Of a stretch of DNA of 33,471 nt, positions 1 to 9,456 are shown in pieces. This DNA is from Sphingomonadaceae bacterium. GTDB taxonomy: Bacteria > Pseudomonadota > Alphaproteobacteria > Sphingomonadales > Sphingomonadaceae. Location of the stretch: positions 1 through 33,471 of the forward strand of contig JAHRVR010000169.1 of NCBI GenBank assembly GCA_019090585.1, given 5' to 3'. How positions within the stretch are numbered: position 1 is the stretch's first letter; each line of letters opens with the position of its first letter. The notes under the pieces were generated by a model that saw only the letters and a program-made list of their open reading frames with translations, made no database searches and was not told the origin of the DNA. The position numbers and the translations under genes are program-made.

Positions 1-2
1 CC

Positions 3-773
3 GAACCCGGATCGGGATCGGACCTTGCCAGCCTGAAGACCAAAGCCGTCATCGATGGCGATCATCTGGTGGTGAATGGCTCAAAGACCTGGACCACTTA
101 TGGCAATCTGGCCCGCTGGCAGGAATTACTGGTGCGCACAAATCCTGATGAGCCGCGCCACAGGGGGCTGACCTGGGTGATCTGCGACATGCAGGCGCCG
201 GGCCTTGATGTGCGGCCGATCAGGACAATGGCCGGTCTGGAACATTTCGCGCAGTGTTTTTACGATGATGTTCGTATTCCGCTCAAGAACGTGGTGGGTG
301 AGATCAACGGCGGCTGGAAAACCGCGATGACGACGCTGGGATTTGAACGCGGAACCGGCACAGTGGCCCATCAGATAGAGCTTGCCACTCGCGTAGACCG
401 GCTGATCGAGATCTTGCGGTCTCGACCCGGCGGTGCTGACGAGGCCCAGTTCGAGATGATTGCCCAGCTGAAATCGGAGGTCATGGCCCTGCGCTCTTTG
501 ACCGCAGCATCGATCTCACGCGGAATGCACGAAACAGTGCCCGGCGCGGAAGGCAATATCGTGGCGCTCTATTTTGGAGAGCTTACCCGCAGGGTGAACG
601 CGGCCGCTTTTGACCTGCTAGGCCCCGATTCGCTTGAGCGTGCCGGATATGATTATCCCGGCCATTTTCTGGAATGTTTCAAATGGGCCATCGGTGGCGG
701 AACGTCTGAAATCAGGCGCAACACCATTGGTGAACGTGTACTCGGATTGCCGAAAGGACCCAAAGCGCAATGA
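3..773 (+). CDS. Acyl-CoA dehydrogenase, 5'-truncated by window edge
   Basis: FAD-dependent alpha,beta-dehydrogenation of an acyl-CoA. The frame is open from base 3, and the first visible residues (EPGSGSDLASLKTKA) are the mid-domain FAD/substrate-binding region, so roughly the first 150 residues lie outside the window. Downstream come the beta-barrel domain (NGSKTWTT) and the C-terminal helical domain ending in GGGTSEIRRN. That C-terminal motif has Gly where MCAD-type enzymes carry the catalytic Glu of the EGT motif, so the base must lie elsewhere or in a partner subunit. The gene overlaps the next ACAD by 4 bases (ATGA). Tightly coupled ACAD pairs of one long and one short protein are typical of alpha2beta2 heterotetramers acting on steroid or other bulky side chains (known from actinobacterial ChsE1-ChsE2). 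The family call is firm; the substrate is unknown. Confidence 0.93.
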   Translation, partial: EPGSGSDLASLKTKAVIDGDHLVVNGSKTWTTYGNLARWQELLVRTNPDEPRHRGLTWVICDMQAPGLDVRPIRTMAGLEHFAQCFYDDVRIPLKNVVGEINGGWKTAMTTLGFERGTGTVAHQIELATRVDRLIEILRSRPGGADEAQFEMIAQLKSEVMALRSLTAASISRGMHETVPGAEGNIVALYFGELTRRVNAAAFDLLGPDSLERAGYDYPGHFLECFKWAIGGGTSEIRRNTIGERVLGLPKGPKAQ

Positions 774-1714
774 TTGTCGATCTGATACCCGATGAAGATC
801 AAAGTGCGATCGAAGATGGGATCGTTTCTTTCCTCGCAGATGTCCTGCCGGTTGAACGCTTGCGCAATGACAGCGCCCACGCTGGCGCTGCTGAAGCGGC
901 GGTCTGGAGCCAGTTGTGTGAGCTTGGCCTGTTCGGCCTGGGGCTGACTGAAGAGCAGGGCGGGCTTGGCCTGGGCCTTGGCGAGGAAGCGCTGGTTGCG
1001 CGCGCCTTTGGCCGGCACCTGATCTCACCTTGCGTTCTTGCACAGCTTTGCGCGCCGCATCTTGCGCTGGACGAAGCCACGCGCGATGCGCTTGTTTCCG
1101 GAGAACAGCGGGCGGCTTTTGCGATTGCCGATGGCTATGTTGTCGATGGCGCAGGAGCTCAATGGATCGTCGTCATGGGGCCCGATGGTGCTTCGCTTGA
1201 ATCGCGCAGCAGCCTCACGCTGTCAGAAACCAACGGTGGTCTCGACCACACGTTGTTGTTTGAAAAGCTTGAAGGCGGTGGGGGCAAGCGGGATTCTGCC
1301 TTGCGGATTGAGATTCTTATCGCAGCCTATCTGGTCGGCGTTTCACAGGCCGCGACCGACATGGCGGTCGAATATGCCAAGATTCGCGAACAGTTCGGTC
1401 AGGCGATTGGCGCGTTTCAGGCGATCAAGCACATCTGCGCGGATATGGCGACGCGCGCCGCCGCCGCGGATGCGCAAATGCTCTATGCCGCCACGGTGTT
1501 TGGCCATGGAGAGGATGATGCCGGTGAAGCGGCTGCGGCCCGGTTGCTGGCACGCGATGCGGGGCTCCAGAACAGCAAGGCCAATATCCAGACGCACGGC
1601 GGCATGGGTTTTACAGATGAGTGCGATGCCCACTTGTTCCTGAAGCGCGCCATGGTCATGGACATGCTCGGCACCAATGCCAAAACCCGGCGAGACGCGC
1701 TGACGGCTGGCTGA
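770..1714 (+). CDS. Acyl-CoA dehydrogenase, short partner subunit
   Basis: This 314-residue ACAD-family protein is shorter than the usual 380-400. An N-terminal helical part (about 1-110) includes the LGLFGLGLTEEQGGLGLG segment. The middle beta-domain appears reduced, and the C-terminal helical domain carries REQFGQAIGAFQAIKH and the FAD-contacting IQTHGGMGFT. No EGT-type catalytic Glu motif follows; the protein ends shortly after. It starts inside the stop of the preceding ACAD (ATGA), which implies translational coupling and probably a heteromeric complex. In characterised pairs one subunit supplies most catalytic residues and the other completes the FAD site; which is which here cannot be settled by eye. 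It is convergent with the minus-strand operon, 17 bases apart. Confidence 0.9.
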   Translation: MIVDLIPDEDQSAIEDGIVSFLADVLPVERLRNDSAHAGAAEAAVWSQLCELGLFGLGLTEEQGGLGLGLGEEALVARAFGRHLISPCVLAQLCAPHLALDEATRDALVSGEQRAAFAIADGYVVDGAGAQWIVVMGPDGASLESRSSLTLSETNGGLDHTLLFEKLEGGGGKRDSALRIEILIAAYLVGVSQAATDMAVEYAKIREQFGQAIGAFQAIKHICADMATRAAAADAQMLYAATVFGHGEDDAGEAAAARLLARDAGLQNSKANIQTHGGMGFTDECDAHLFLKRAMVMDMLGTNAKTRRDALTAG

Positions 1715-1731
1715 GGCCAGTCTGCTCGAAT

Positions 1732-3375
1732 TCAGTTGCGAGCCGAGACCAGTCCGCGTCCAATCACATGGGCCTGAATTTCGGCTGCCCCTTCGAAAAT
1801 GTTCAGGATGCGCGCATCGCAAAGCACGCGGCTGGCCTGATATTCCAGCGCATAGCCATTGCCGCCGTGAATCTGCACGTTGTTGTCGGCATTTGACCAT
1901 GCAACGCGCGCGCCGATCAGTTTGGCCATGCCTGCCTCGATGTCGCAGCGCTTGCCGCTGTCCTTGTGCCGCGCTGCTGAGTACGTCAGCTCGCGGGCCA
2001 TGACCAGTTCGGTCACCATCAGTGCCAGTTTGTCGGCAACGCGCGGGAAGTTGATCAGCGGCTTGCCGAACTGTTTGCGATCTAGCGCATAGCGCAGCGC
2101 AAGATCGTAGGCGTTCCAGCCCACGCCGATCGCGCGCGCGGCGGTCTGGATCCGTGCCCCTTCAAAAGTCTGCATAAGCTGCACGAAGCCTTTGCCTTGT
2201 ACGCCGCCCAGCAACCCATCCTCGGCCACTGCAAAGCCATCAAAAGACAGCGCGTATTCCTTCATGCCGCGATAGCCGAGCACTTCGATCTCGCTGCCGT
2301 CGATGCCCTGGTCGGGGAAGGGGACCTCCTCGGTGCCGCGCGTCTTGGAGGCCAGCAACATTGATAGCCCGCGATGGCCCGGCGTGTCGGGATCGGTGCG
2401 GCACAGCACTGTCATCAGGTCTGTGCGGCCGGCATGGGTGATCCAGTTCTTGGCGCCCATGATCGTCCATGCCCCGTCTTCGCCCTTGATGGCCCGGGTG
2501 CGGACCGAGGCGAGGTCTGAGCCAACGTCAGGCTCTGTAAAGACCGCGGTTGGCAATACCGAGCCATTGGCAAGGGCAGGAAGCCAGTTGCGCTTCTGCT
2601 CTTCGGTTCCATTCTCGCCGATCAGCTCACCTGCAATCTCAGAACGCGTGCCGAGCGAACCGGCGCAAATCCATCCACGTGAAAGCTCTTCGGAAACGAG
2701 CACCATGGCCAGTTTCCCCATGCCCAGGCCGCCATACTCTTCCTTGATGCATACGCCAAAGACGCCCAGATCGGCCATTTCATCGACCACCGAATTGGGG
2801 ATCAGTTCGTCAGCGAGGTGCCATTCATGGGCCTTGGGCGCGATGCGGTTTGCCGCGAAGCTGCGGAACTGGTCCCGGATCATGTCCAGCGTTTCGTCAT
2901 CAAGCGATTCGTCGGGAAGCGCGCCGTCAGCCAGCATTTTCGCCAGACTGGCCCGCGTTTCGGCAATATTGCCCTCGCGCAGGAATGTGGCGACCGCATC
3001 GTTTGCGCCAAGGGTGGTTGCGGCATCTTCGAGTCCAAGCTCCATGGGCCGGACAAGTTCGCTCTGGCTCATTGGAACGCCGCCCAGCAATTGGGCCAGG
3101 TATTCGCCAAAGCCGATGCGCAGGACCAGTTCCTCCACGTCACCAAAGCGGCCATTCTCGCCGGCTCGCACAGCCCACTGCGCCGTGGCTGACAAAGCTT
3201 CTGCTGTCGTCGCGATCCAGGCGAAGCCGTGGACAAGGCGCTGTTCCTTGTCGGCCAGCTCGGCCTTGACCTTGCCTTCTGGCGCAATCGCACCGGCAAC
3301 GCGCTGGCGTGCGCTTTCGGCAAAGGCGCGGGCAGCTTGTGCGGCTTGGGCGGAAAGGGCGGTCCAGTCGGTCAT
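1732..3375 (-). CDS. mcd: (2S)-methylsuccinyl-CoA dehydrogenase-like ACAD (Mcd)
   Basis: 547 residues, much longer than an ordinary ACAD. An extra alpha-helical N-terminal region (about 1-155) precedes the ACAD core (from about 158). This layout and length are those of Mcd of the ethylmalonyl-CoA pathway, which oxidises (2S)-methylsuccinyl-CoA to mesaconyl-C1-CoA. Recalled Mcd hallmarks are present: [37 protein letters not shown]-like (here [15 protein letters not shown]), [14 protein letters not shown] and the terminal [10 protein letters not shown] with its catalytic Glu. I chose the ATG at 3375; a longer frame to 3438 would overrun the stop of the upstream gene. It is last in a four-gene minus-strand operon, 40 bases after the Mct homologue, the next enzyme on the same intermediate. 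A related branched dicarboxylyl-CoA is the alternative substrate. Confidence 0.85.
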   Translation of the reverse strand: MTDWTALSAQAAQAARAFAESARQRVAGAIAPEGKVKAELADKEQRLVHGFAWIATTAEALSATAQWAVRAGENGRFGDVEELVLRIGFGEYLAQLLGGVPMSQSELVRPMELGLEDAATTLGANDAVATFLREGNIAETRASLAKMLADGALPDESLDDETLDMIRDQFRSFAANRIAPKAHEWHLADELIPNSVVDEMADLGVFGVCIKEEYGGLGMGKLAMVLVSEELSRGWICAGSLGTRSEIAGELIGENGTEEQKRNWLPALANGSVLPTAVFTEPDVGSDLASVRTRAIKGEDGAWTIMGAKNWITHAGRTDLMTVLCRTDPDTPGHRGLSMLLASKTRGTEEVPFPDQGIDGSEIEVLGYRGMKEYALSFDGFAVAEDGLLGGVQGKGFVQLMQTFEGARIQTAARAIGVGWNAYDLALRYALDRKQFGKPLINFPRVADKLALMVTELVMARELTYSAARHKDSGKRCDIEAGMAKLIGARVAWSNADNNVQIHGGNGYALEYQASRVLCDARILNIFEGAAEIQAHVIGRGLVSARN

Positions 3376-3415
3376 TCTCAATTCACTTTCGTAGGGGCCA
3401 CAGCGGTGCGGTGGT

Positions 3416-4618
3416 TCAGGCGACAAGCCCATCGTCATGGAGCCGAGCGATTTCGCCGCTGTCCATGTTCAGTAGGTCTGAAAGCACTTCGTCTGTATGC
3501 TGGCCAATAGAGGGGCTGGGCGCGGCTGGTGCGCGCTCGTCCCCGGGGATGCGCGCGGCTGCACCCGGCGTGGGATAGGATGCGCCGCCTGCGTGGGTCA
3601 CGTCGCTGAAGATCGGGTTTTCGGCAAACATGCGCGGTTCTGTTTCCAGCGCTTCATGCAGGCTGCGGTAGACCGACCAAGTGCAGCCCGCCCCGTCAAA
3701 CATGGGGCCGAGCTTGTCCAAGGCGAAGCTTGCGATGGCTTTTTCGAAAATCGGGTCGACTCTGTCACGGTGGGTAAATCGCGCGCCTTCGTCTTTGGCG
3801 AGCGAAGTCCCGATCTGGCTTTCCAACGCGGCCAATTCATCCCCGATGCCAAGTGCGCTGACAAGGCCGTTCCATTGCTTGGGCGTAATCGCGACGAGCA
3901 TGACCCGCGCACCGTCCGCGCTCACGAAATCGCGCCCGAAAGCGCCGAACAGATTATTGCCGCTGCGCGGGCGGTCAGCCCCGGATTGGAGCACTTCGGC
4001 CAGGTTGCCCAGATTGCCCATCGTTGCAGAGGCAAGGTCTGACAATGAACACTGGACTTCGCGTCCCTTGCCAGAGGCATTTCGCTCCCGCTCCGCCGCG
4101 AGCAAGGCGAAAGCGCCATAGCCACCGGCCAGCAGGTCCCATGCGGGAAGCACGTGGTTTACCGGGCGCGGATCATCGGGATGGCCGGTCATCATCGGCA
4201 CGCCGACACTGGCATTGATCGTGTAATCAACCGCTGGGCTGCCGTCTGCCCAGCCCATGACGCGCAGGCAAATCAGGTCTTCTCGCAATGCACAGAGCGC
4301 ATCGTAGGAGAGGAAGCTGCGCACCGGGAAATTGGTAACGAACAGTCCGTCGCCTGATGTCGCAAGCCGCTGTGCCAGCTCGCGGCCTTCGGGACGGCGC
4401 AGATCAAGCGCGATGGAGCGTTTTCCCTTGTTCAGCCCTTCCCAATAGAGGCTCTGGCCTTGCTTGCCGATCGGCCAGCGCCTGGCGTCCGGCCCGCCGC
4501 CGATGGCATCGAAGCGGATGACGTTCGCGCCCATTTGCGAAAGGTATAGGCCGCAGGACGGGCCAGCGATAAACGCCGCCCCTTCGACCACGGTCATGCC
4601 GTTCAGCAGGTTGTACAT
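3416..4618 (-). CDS. mct: Mesaconyl-CoA C1-C4 CoA transferase-like (2-methylfumaryl-CoA isomerase, Mct)
   Basis: Class III (CaiB/BaiF) CoA transferase of 400 residues. It resembles Chloroflexus Mct more specifically than generic family members as I recall them: VVEGAAF at the N terminus, [48 protein letters not shown] and LFGAFGRDF occur in the same order. The family's catalytic Asp is D161 in PAWD. Mct moves CoA intramolecularly from C1 to C4 of mesaconate, making the substrate for hydration to citramalyl-CoA and cleavage to acetyl-CoA plus pyruvate. Its ATG directly follows the TGA of the upstream dehydrogenase (TGAATG), with GAGG about 8 bases upstream inside that gene. The Mcd homologue follows, which supports the assignment. 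No experimental claim is possible from sequence alone. Confidence 0.83.
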   Translation of the reverse strand: MYNLLNGMTVVEGAAFIAGPSCGLYLSQMGANVIRFDAIGGGPDARRWPIGKQGQSLYWEGLNKGKRSIALDLRRPEGRELAQRLATSGDGLFVTNFPVRSFLSYDALCALREDLICLRVMGWADGSPAVDYTINASVGVPMMTGHPDDPRPVNHVLPAWDLLAGGYGAFALLAAERERNASGKGREVQCSLSDLASATMGNLGNLAEVLQSGADRPRSGNNLFGAFGRDFVSADGARVMLVAITPKQWNGLVSALGIGDELAALESQIGTSLAKDEGARFTHRDRVDPIFEKAIASFALDKLGPMFDGAGCTWSVYRSLHEALETEPRMFAENPIFSDVTHAGGASYPTPGAAARIPGDERAPAAPSPSIGQHTDEVLSDLLNMDSGEIARLHDDGLVA

Positions 4619-6091
4619 TCAGTCAGCCTCGTAAACCGACAGGCCAAGCATGGCACGCCGCCGCAGCCAAAGAGCGGGGCGATAACGGTCCGATCCGGTG
4701 ATCGCGTGCAGCTGGCGCATGATGGTATGGACTTTGTCCAGCCCCAGCCAATCGGCGATTTCCATCGGGCCTTTCGGGTAATTCTGGGCCAGTTTCATGG
4801 CCAGATCGATGTCTTCCGGGCTGCCGACGCCGATTTGCGCCAGTTCGCAGCCAAGGTTGGAGACCATACCCAGAACGCGTTGCAGGACGAAGCCGGGCGA
4901 ATCCTTGATGACTTCGACTTTGAAGCCCTTGGAGCGCAGCCAGTCTGCCACTTGCGGGGCCAGTGCGCCGCCGCCCAGTGCGGACATGACGGTAAGGTGC
5001 ATGTTGCCGCGCGCGGTGCAGTCCACGCCGACAGTCTTTTTCGGGTCGAGGCCAAGGCGGGCGCAAGCAGTGGCGCAATCTTCGCCAATGGGCGCGATCA
5101 GCGTGACGTCATCGCCCTCGGTCCAGCCCACGTCCTTTGCCAGAGCATCGAGATCAGCCGAGGCCTCGCCAATCTTTGGGCTGAAGCTGGGCGGATTGGC
5201 GGATGCTTCGGGCGATGGCGCAAAATTCACGCCGTCCGAATAATCGAAAAAGCCGCTGCCGGTCTTGCGGCCATGACTGCCAGAATTGAACATCAGCGCG
5301 TGCAGTGTGGTTGTTTTCAGGCGCGCGTCGTGTTGATAGCCTTCGTAGATATACGTCGAGGCGGGATAATTCACGTCGATCCCGGTCAGGTCCATCAATT
5401 CGAACGGACCCATGCGGAAATTCATGGCATCGCGCATCACACGGTCCACCACGGCTGGTTCAGTCACGCCTTCCTGAACGATCTGGAGGCCTTCCTGCGA
5501 CAGTGCGCGGCCTTGCAGATTGACGAGGAATCCGGGGCCGTCCTTCACCCGAACCGGGACTTTGCCGATCACTTTTGACAGGGCGATGGCGCGCTCGGCG
5601 ATGGCGTTGCTGGTGTTGGGCGCAGCCACAACCTCAACGAGTTTCATCAAGGGCACCGGGTTGAAGAAGTGGAGCCCGCAGATGCGGTCTTTTGACTGGC
5701 AGCCAGCCGCGATCTCGGCGACGGAAAGCGAAGAAGTGTTGCTGGCAAGGATCGCGTCAGAAGCGACGATTCCTTCAAGCTCTGCAAACAGCTTCTGCTT
5801 GGGCTCCAGCCGTTCGATAATTGCTTCGATGACCGCTTCGCAGGGTGCAAAATCGGACACTGCATCGGCGAGCTTGAGGCGCTGTTTTGCACCTTCGGTG
5901 GCGCCTGCTTCCAGCTTGCCCTTGCCTTCCAGCTTTTCGATGAAGCCGAAAATCGTTGCGGCTGATTTTTCCAGCGCCTCACGGTTGAGGTCATAGAGCA
6001 CGACATTGAGCCCGGCCTGAAGGCCGATCTGCGCAATACCTTGTCCCATCGGTCCGGCGCCGACAACGCCCATTGTCTTGACATCACTCAT
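4619..6091 (-). CDS. 3-hydroxyacyl-CoA dehydrogenase, two-domain (PaaH-like)
   Basis: NAD-dependent oxidation of a 3-hydroxyacyl-CoA in beta-oxidation. The 490 residues carry an N-terminal Rossmann fold with GVVGAGPMGQGIAQ (about 8-21), SNTSSLSV and the catalytic-His segment GLHFFNPVPLMKLVEVV. The first C-terminal dimerisation domain (VKDGPGFLVNLQGRAL) is followed by a second copy (IKDSPGFVLQRVLGM) near residue 400. This doubled C-terminal domain matches the roughly 500-residue PaaH/3-hydroxyadipyl-CoA type, not the 280-residue single-domain enzymes, and suggests a dicarboxylyl-CoA substrate. I prefer the ATG at 6091, which has GAGG 10 bases upstream, over a TTG 9 bases earlier. It is second in the operon, 30 bases after the ACAD, and abuts the Mct homologue. 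Confidence 0.93.
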   Translation of the reverse strand: MSDVKTMGVVGAGPMGQGIAQIGLQAGLNVVLYDLNREALEKSAATIFGFIEKLEGKGKLEAGATEGAKQRLKLADAVSDFAPCEAVIEAIIERLEPKQKLFAELEGIVASDAILASNTSSLSVAEIAAGCQSKDRICGLHFFNPVPLMKLVEVVAAPNTSNAIAERAIALSKVIGKVPVRVKDGPGFLVNLQGRALSQEGLQIVQEGVTEPAVVDRVMRDAMNFRMGPFELMDLTGIDVNYPASTYIYEGYQHDARLKTTTLHALMFNSGSHGRKTGSGFFDYSDGVNFAPSPEASANPPSFSPKIGEASADLDALAKDVGWTEGDDVTLIAPIGEDCATACARLGLDPKKTVGVDCTARGNMHLTVMSALGGGALAPQVADWLRSKGFKVEVIKDSPGFVLQRVLGMVSNLGCELAQIGVGSPEDIDLAMKLAQNYPKGPMEIADWLGLDKVHTIMRQLHAITGSDRYRPALWLRRRAMLGLSVYEAD

Positions 6092-6121
6092 ATTCAACAA
6101 GCCTCGTTCTTTTTGTCTCGA

Positions 6122-7273
6122 TCAGACTTTCAAGCCGGCTTCACGCAGCAATGCCTTGGCAATGATGGTTTGCTGAATCTGGCTGGTGCCTTCGTAGATG
6201 CGCATCAGGCGCACGTCGCGGTAGAAGCGTTCAACCTTGTATTCGGCCATATACCCGGCGCCGCCATGGATCTGCACTGCACGGTCGGCAACCCGGCCAA
6301 GTGCTTCGCTGGCAAAATACTTGGTGCAGGCGACATCGGCAGAGACCTTCTCGCCCGCATCGAAGCGCCGGGCGACATCCTGCGTCATCAGCCATGCGGC
6401 GTAAGCATCCGTGCGGCTGTCGGCGATCATGCCCTGCACAAGCTGGAACGCGCCGATGGCCTGGCCGAACTGTTTGCGCTCTACAGCGTAATTGACGCTT
6501 TCCTGCACCAGCCGCTCACACATGCCGCTGGACAATGCGGACAAGTGAATGCGTCCGCGATCAAGCACTTTCATGGCTGTCTTGAAGCCGCGCTCAGGCA
6601 CGCCGCCGATGATGTTTGCGGCTGGGACCATCACGTCGTCGAAGATGACGTCGCAAGTCACTGTGCCCTTCTGGCCCATCTTCTTGTCGAGCTTGCCAAA
6701 GCTGATACCCGGCGTGTCGGCAGGAACGATGAACGCCGTGACGCCGGCTCCGCCCTTCACATCTGGCTGGGTGCGCGCCATGAGCGTGAACATCCCTGCG
6801 CGCGGCGCATTGGTGATGTAACGCTTGGTCCCATTCACGCGGTAGACGTCCCCTTCGAGGATCGCTGCGGTTTTGACTGAGCCTGCATCCGATCCTGCGT
6901 CTGGCTCGGTCAGCGCAAAACTGGCGAACATGCCTTCGGCGAGCTTGGGCAGCCATTCCTGTTTCTGCTCTTCAGTGCCGTCCATGACGATGCCCTGACT
7001 GCCGATCCCGACTGTGGTGCCGATGACCGAGCGATAAGCAAAGCTGGTGCGGCCAAGCTCGAAGATAACCTGAATTTCCTCCTCGGAAGTCAGGCCCAGT
7101 CCGTCATATTCCTCAGGCACGGTCAGGCCGAACAGACCCAGATCGCGCATCTCGTCGATGATTTCCTGCGGAACAGCGTCATCTTCCTCAACGCGGTCTT
7201 CATTGGGGATGAGGCGCTCGTCGACGAAGCGACGAACGGTCTCGCGCAGCATTGCGAAAGTTTCCTGGTCCAA
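6122..7273 (-). CDS. Acyl-CoA dehydrogenase (MCAD/SCAD type)
   Basis: Complete single-domain-architecture ACAD of 383 residues. It has the substrate/FAD signature FALTEPDAGSDAGS, the beta-domain NGTKRYITNAP, RKQFGQAIGAFQLVQGMIAD in the C-terminal helical domain, and YEGTSQIQQTIIA, whose Glu is the MCAD/SCAD catalytic base. It is therefore expected to be active as a homotetramer using electron-transferring flavoprotein. The start is a TTG at 7271-7273. A TGA lies eight codons upstream in frame with no ATG between them, and GGAGAG sits 4 bases before the TTG; the next in-frame ATG is at codon 8. It is first in the ACAD/HAD/Mct/Mcd operon and is divergent from a CoA transferase across 127 bases that should hold both promoters. 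Confidence 0.93.
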   Translation of the reverse strand: MDQETFAMLRETVRRFVDERLIPNEDRVEEDDAVPQEIIDEMRDLGLFGLTVPEEYDGLGLTSEEEIQVIFELGRTSFAYRSVIGTTVGIGSQGIVMDGTEEQKQEWLPKLAEGMFASFALTEPDAGSDAGSVKTAAILEGDVYRVNGTKRYITNAPRAGMFTLMARTQPDVKGGAGVTAFIVPADTPGISFGKLDKKMGQKGTVTCDVIFDDVMVPAANIIGGVPERGFKTAMKVLDRGRIHLSALSSGMCERLVQESVNYAVERKQFGQAIGAFQLVQGMIADSRTDAYAAWLMTQDVARRFDAGEKVSADVACTKYFASEALGRVADRAVQIHGGAGYMAEYKVERFYRDVRLMRIYEGTSQIQQTIIAKALLREAGLKV

Positions 7274-7400
7274 GATGCTCTCCGAATTGGACTCGCTTCA
7301 AGATGCGGTTGAGGCGAGATTTGACGCCGCTCTATTGCGATAATTGCCACTATATGCAAGGGCCAGCGTCGTTCTACGGGCTACGGTGCGGGTGATATGA

Positions 7401-8582
7401 ATGGGTGCGCTTGACGGTATCCGGGTGCTTGATTTTGGACGATATGTAGCGGGGCCATACTGTGCAACGCTGCTTGGCGATTTCGGAGCCGATGTTATTC
7501 GTATCGAGAGGCGCGGCGGGGGTGAAGACCGCTTCCTTGGCCCTGTTGCGGAATCAGGTGATGGGGCAATGTTCCTGCAGCTTGGCCGCAACAAGCGCTC
7601 CATCACTTTTAACCCGCGCGCGGACGGAGCGGCCCAGCTGCGAAGCCGCCTGATCGAAACCGCAGATGTGGTGGTGGTCAACGTCCCGCCCCAGACGCTC
7701 GGGAAAATGGGTCTGGACTATGAAACGCTCACCGCGATCAAGCCGGATATCATCCTTGCCAGCGTCTCATCCTTCGGACCGAAGGGGCCTTGGTCCGATC
7801 GTCCCGGTTTCGACAGTGTGGGTCAGGCCATGTCCGGGGCCCAGTATCTGACGGGCAACGGCGATGTCCCAATTCGCACTCCCATTACCTGGGTCGATCA
7901 CGCGACCGCGGTCTATTCCGCGTTTGGAGTGATGATGGCCCTGTTCGAACGACAACGCACGGGCAAGGGGCAGCAAGTCGATTCCAGCCTGCTCGGCTCT
8001 GCACTGGCCTATAGTTCGACGAGTATAATCGAGGAGGCGATGACTGCAATTGGCCGCAAGGCAATCGGCAATCGCAGCTTCCTGAATGGCCCGACAGACA
8101 CCTTTGCGACCACCGATGGCTGGATTGTGACGCAAGTTGTCGGCAATTCGTTGTTCAAACGCTGGGCCGGATTGATGGAGGAGCCGCACTGGCTGGATGA
8201 CCCACGCTTTGCCAGTGACACATTGCGCGGCGAAAATGGCGAATTGCTGTCGGAGCGCACAGCGCGATGGTGCGAGACCCGCACATCGCAGCAGGCGCTG
8301 GATGAGCTGGCTGCGGCCAATATCCCGGCGGGACCCGTTCTGTCGCCCAAGCAAGCGATGGAGCATGAACAAGTTGCCGGGATGGACTTTGTCGCGCCGA
8401 CTTACGTGCCGCATCTCGGCCGCGATGCACCGCTGACGCGCCCGCCTGTGGACTTGCAGGCGAACCCCGCGACGATCAGAACCCCTCCACCGGCGATCGG
8501 TGAGCACAATGAGCAAGTGCTGGCCGAGCTTGGCTATAGCGCGGAGGAAATCGCAAAAATGGTGTCAGACGGCGTCGTCTAA
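7401..8582 (+). CDS. CaiB/BaiF class III CoA transferase
   Basis: 393 residues, typical for class III CoA transferases, which move CoA from a donor acyl-CoA to a carboxylic acid through an aspartyl-CoA thioester. The N terminus GIRVLDFGRYVAGPYCATLLGDFGADVIRIE is the CoA-binding Rossmann-like half. The catalytic Asp is the one in ITWVDHATAVYSAFGVMMALFERQRTGKGQ, and the protein ends with GEHNEQVLAELGYS. It is generic compared with the Mct homologue at 3416-4618. It probably activates a pathway acid without ATP, with donor and acceptor unknown. It is transcribed alone on this strand, divergent from the ACAD operon. The ATG is preceded by GGGTGAT. Confidence 0.92.
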   Translation: MGALDGIRVLDFGRYVAGPYCATLLGDFGADVIRIERRGGGEDRFLGPVAESGDGAMFLQLGRNKRSITFNPRADGAAQLRSRLIETADVVVVNVPPQTLGKMGLDYETLTAIKPDIILASVSSFGPKGPWSDRPGFDSVGQAMSGAQYLTGNGDVPIRTPITWVDHATAVYSAFGVMMALFERQRTGKGQQVDSSLLGSALAYSSTSIIEEAMTAIGRKAIGNRSFLNGPTDTFATTDGWIVTQVVGNSLFKRWAGLMEEPHWLDDPRFASDTLRGENGELLSERTARWCETRTSQQALDELAAANIPAGPVLSPKQAMEHEQVAGMDFVAPTYVPHLGRDAPLTRPPVDLQANPATIRTPPPAIGEHNEQVLAELGYSAEEIAKMVSDGVV

Positions 8583-8604
8583 GAGTTCGATTCTAAACGG
8601 ACAC

Positions 8605-9456
8605 TCAATCCGCGCCCGGAGGCGGCAAGTCATCGTCTGGCAGGAACATGCCGGCGCGCGGCGGCCGCGAGGGATCGATCCGGTAATGCGCGAAGTCGGT
8701 CACACCCGCCGATGCCAGCAGTGTGTCATCGATGAAGAAATTTCCGGTACATTCGCGGGACGGACGTGTCAGGATTTCATAGGCTGCATCGGCCATGATC
8801 TGCGGCGTGCGGCAATGTTTGAGCTGGTCGGCATCGGCAGCGGCGAACTCAATGGCCGCCGTAGCGATGCCATAGCGGGGCCACAGCGCGTTGAAAGCGA
8901 TCCCGTCCTTGCGGAATTCCTCTGCCATTCCCAGCACTGTCATCGACATCGCATATTTCGACATGGTGTAGGCAACGTGCGGGCCGAACCATTTTGGATC
9001 GAGGTTTAGCGGCGGTGACATGGTCAACACATGCGGGTTGGCGGACTTTTTCAAATGTGGAATCGCAGCCTTGGAAACAAAGAACGTCCCACGGGCATTG
9101 ATGTCGTGCATCAGGTCGTACCGCTTGACTTCGGTTTCTTCGACCGGGGTCTTGCTGATCGCCGACGCGTTGTTGATGAGGATATCCAGCCCGCCGAAAT
9201 GCTCGGCAGCTTGGGCCATGGCGGCCTCGACCGCATCGGTATCGCGGATATCGAGGACAAGCGGCAGCGCTTTGCCGCCGGCCTGTTCAATCTCTTCCGC
9301 GGCCGTGTAAATCGTGCCTGGCAGATGGGCATGGGGCTCGGCCGTCTTGGCAGCAACGATGATATTGGCACCGTCTCGCGCCGCATGTTTGGCAATGGCA
9401 AGGCCAATGCCCCTGCTTGCTCCGCTGATGAATATTGTCCTGCCAGCCAGGCTCAT
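8605..9456 (-). CDS. HSDL2-like short-chain dehydrogenase/reductase
   Basis: NAD(P)-dependent SDR of 283 residues. The cofactor motif is SGASRGIG (11-18), the structural motif NNAS (95-98), the catalytic Ser is about S147, and Y163-xxx-K167 is the catalytic pair. Blocks such as IVAAKTAEPHAHLPGTIYTAAEEIE, PPLNLDPKWFGPHVAYTMSKYAMS and CTGNFFIDD match the SDR domain of human hydroxysteroid dehydrogenase-like protein 2 as I recall it; the SCP2 sterol-carrier domain of HSDL2 is absent. Bacterial relatives are common in lipid and terpenoid degradation loci but their substrates are mostly unassigned. The ATG has GGGAG 6 bases upstream. It is divergent from the GntR gene across 336 bases. Confidence 0.9.
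   Translation of the reverse strand: MSLAGRTIFISGASRGIGLAIAKHAARDGANIIVAAKTAEPHAHLPGTIYTAAEEIEQAGGKALPLVLDIRDTDAVEAAMAQAAEHFGGLDILINNASAISKTPVEETEVKRYDLMHDINARGTFFVSKAAIPHLKKSANPHVLTMSPPLNLDPKWFGPHVAYTMSKYAMSMTVLGMAEEFRKDGIAFNALWPRYGIATAAIEFAAADADQLKHCRTPQIMADAAYEILTRPSRECTGNFFIDDTLLASAGVTDFAHYRIDPSRPPRAGMFLPDDDLPPPGAD

Noticed and set aside
1707-1720. CTGGC/GCCAG hairpin between the convergent ACAD genes
   Set aside because: Short stem overlapping the stop codon and no T-tract.
2303-3394. 363-codon plus-strand open frame antisense to the Mcd homologue
   Set aside because: Ser/Arg/Pro-rich translation without any fold signal; the opposite strand encodes a clear ACAD. G+C-rich antisense frame.
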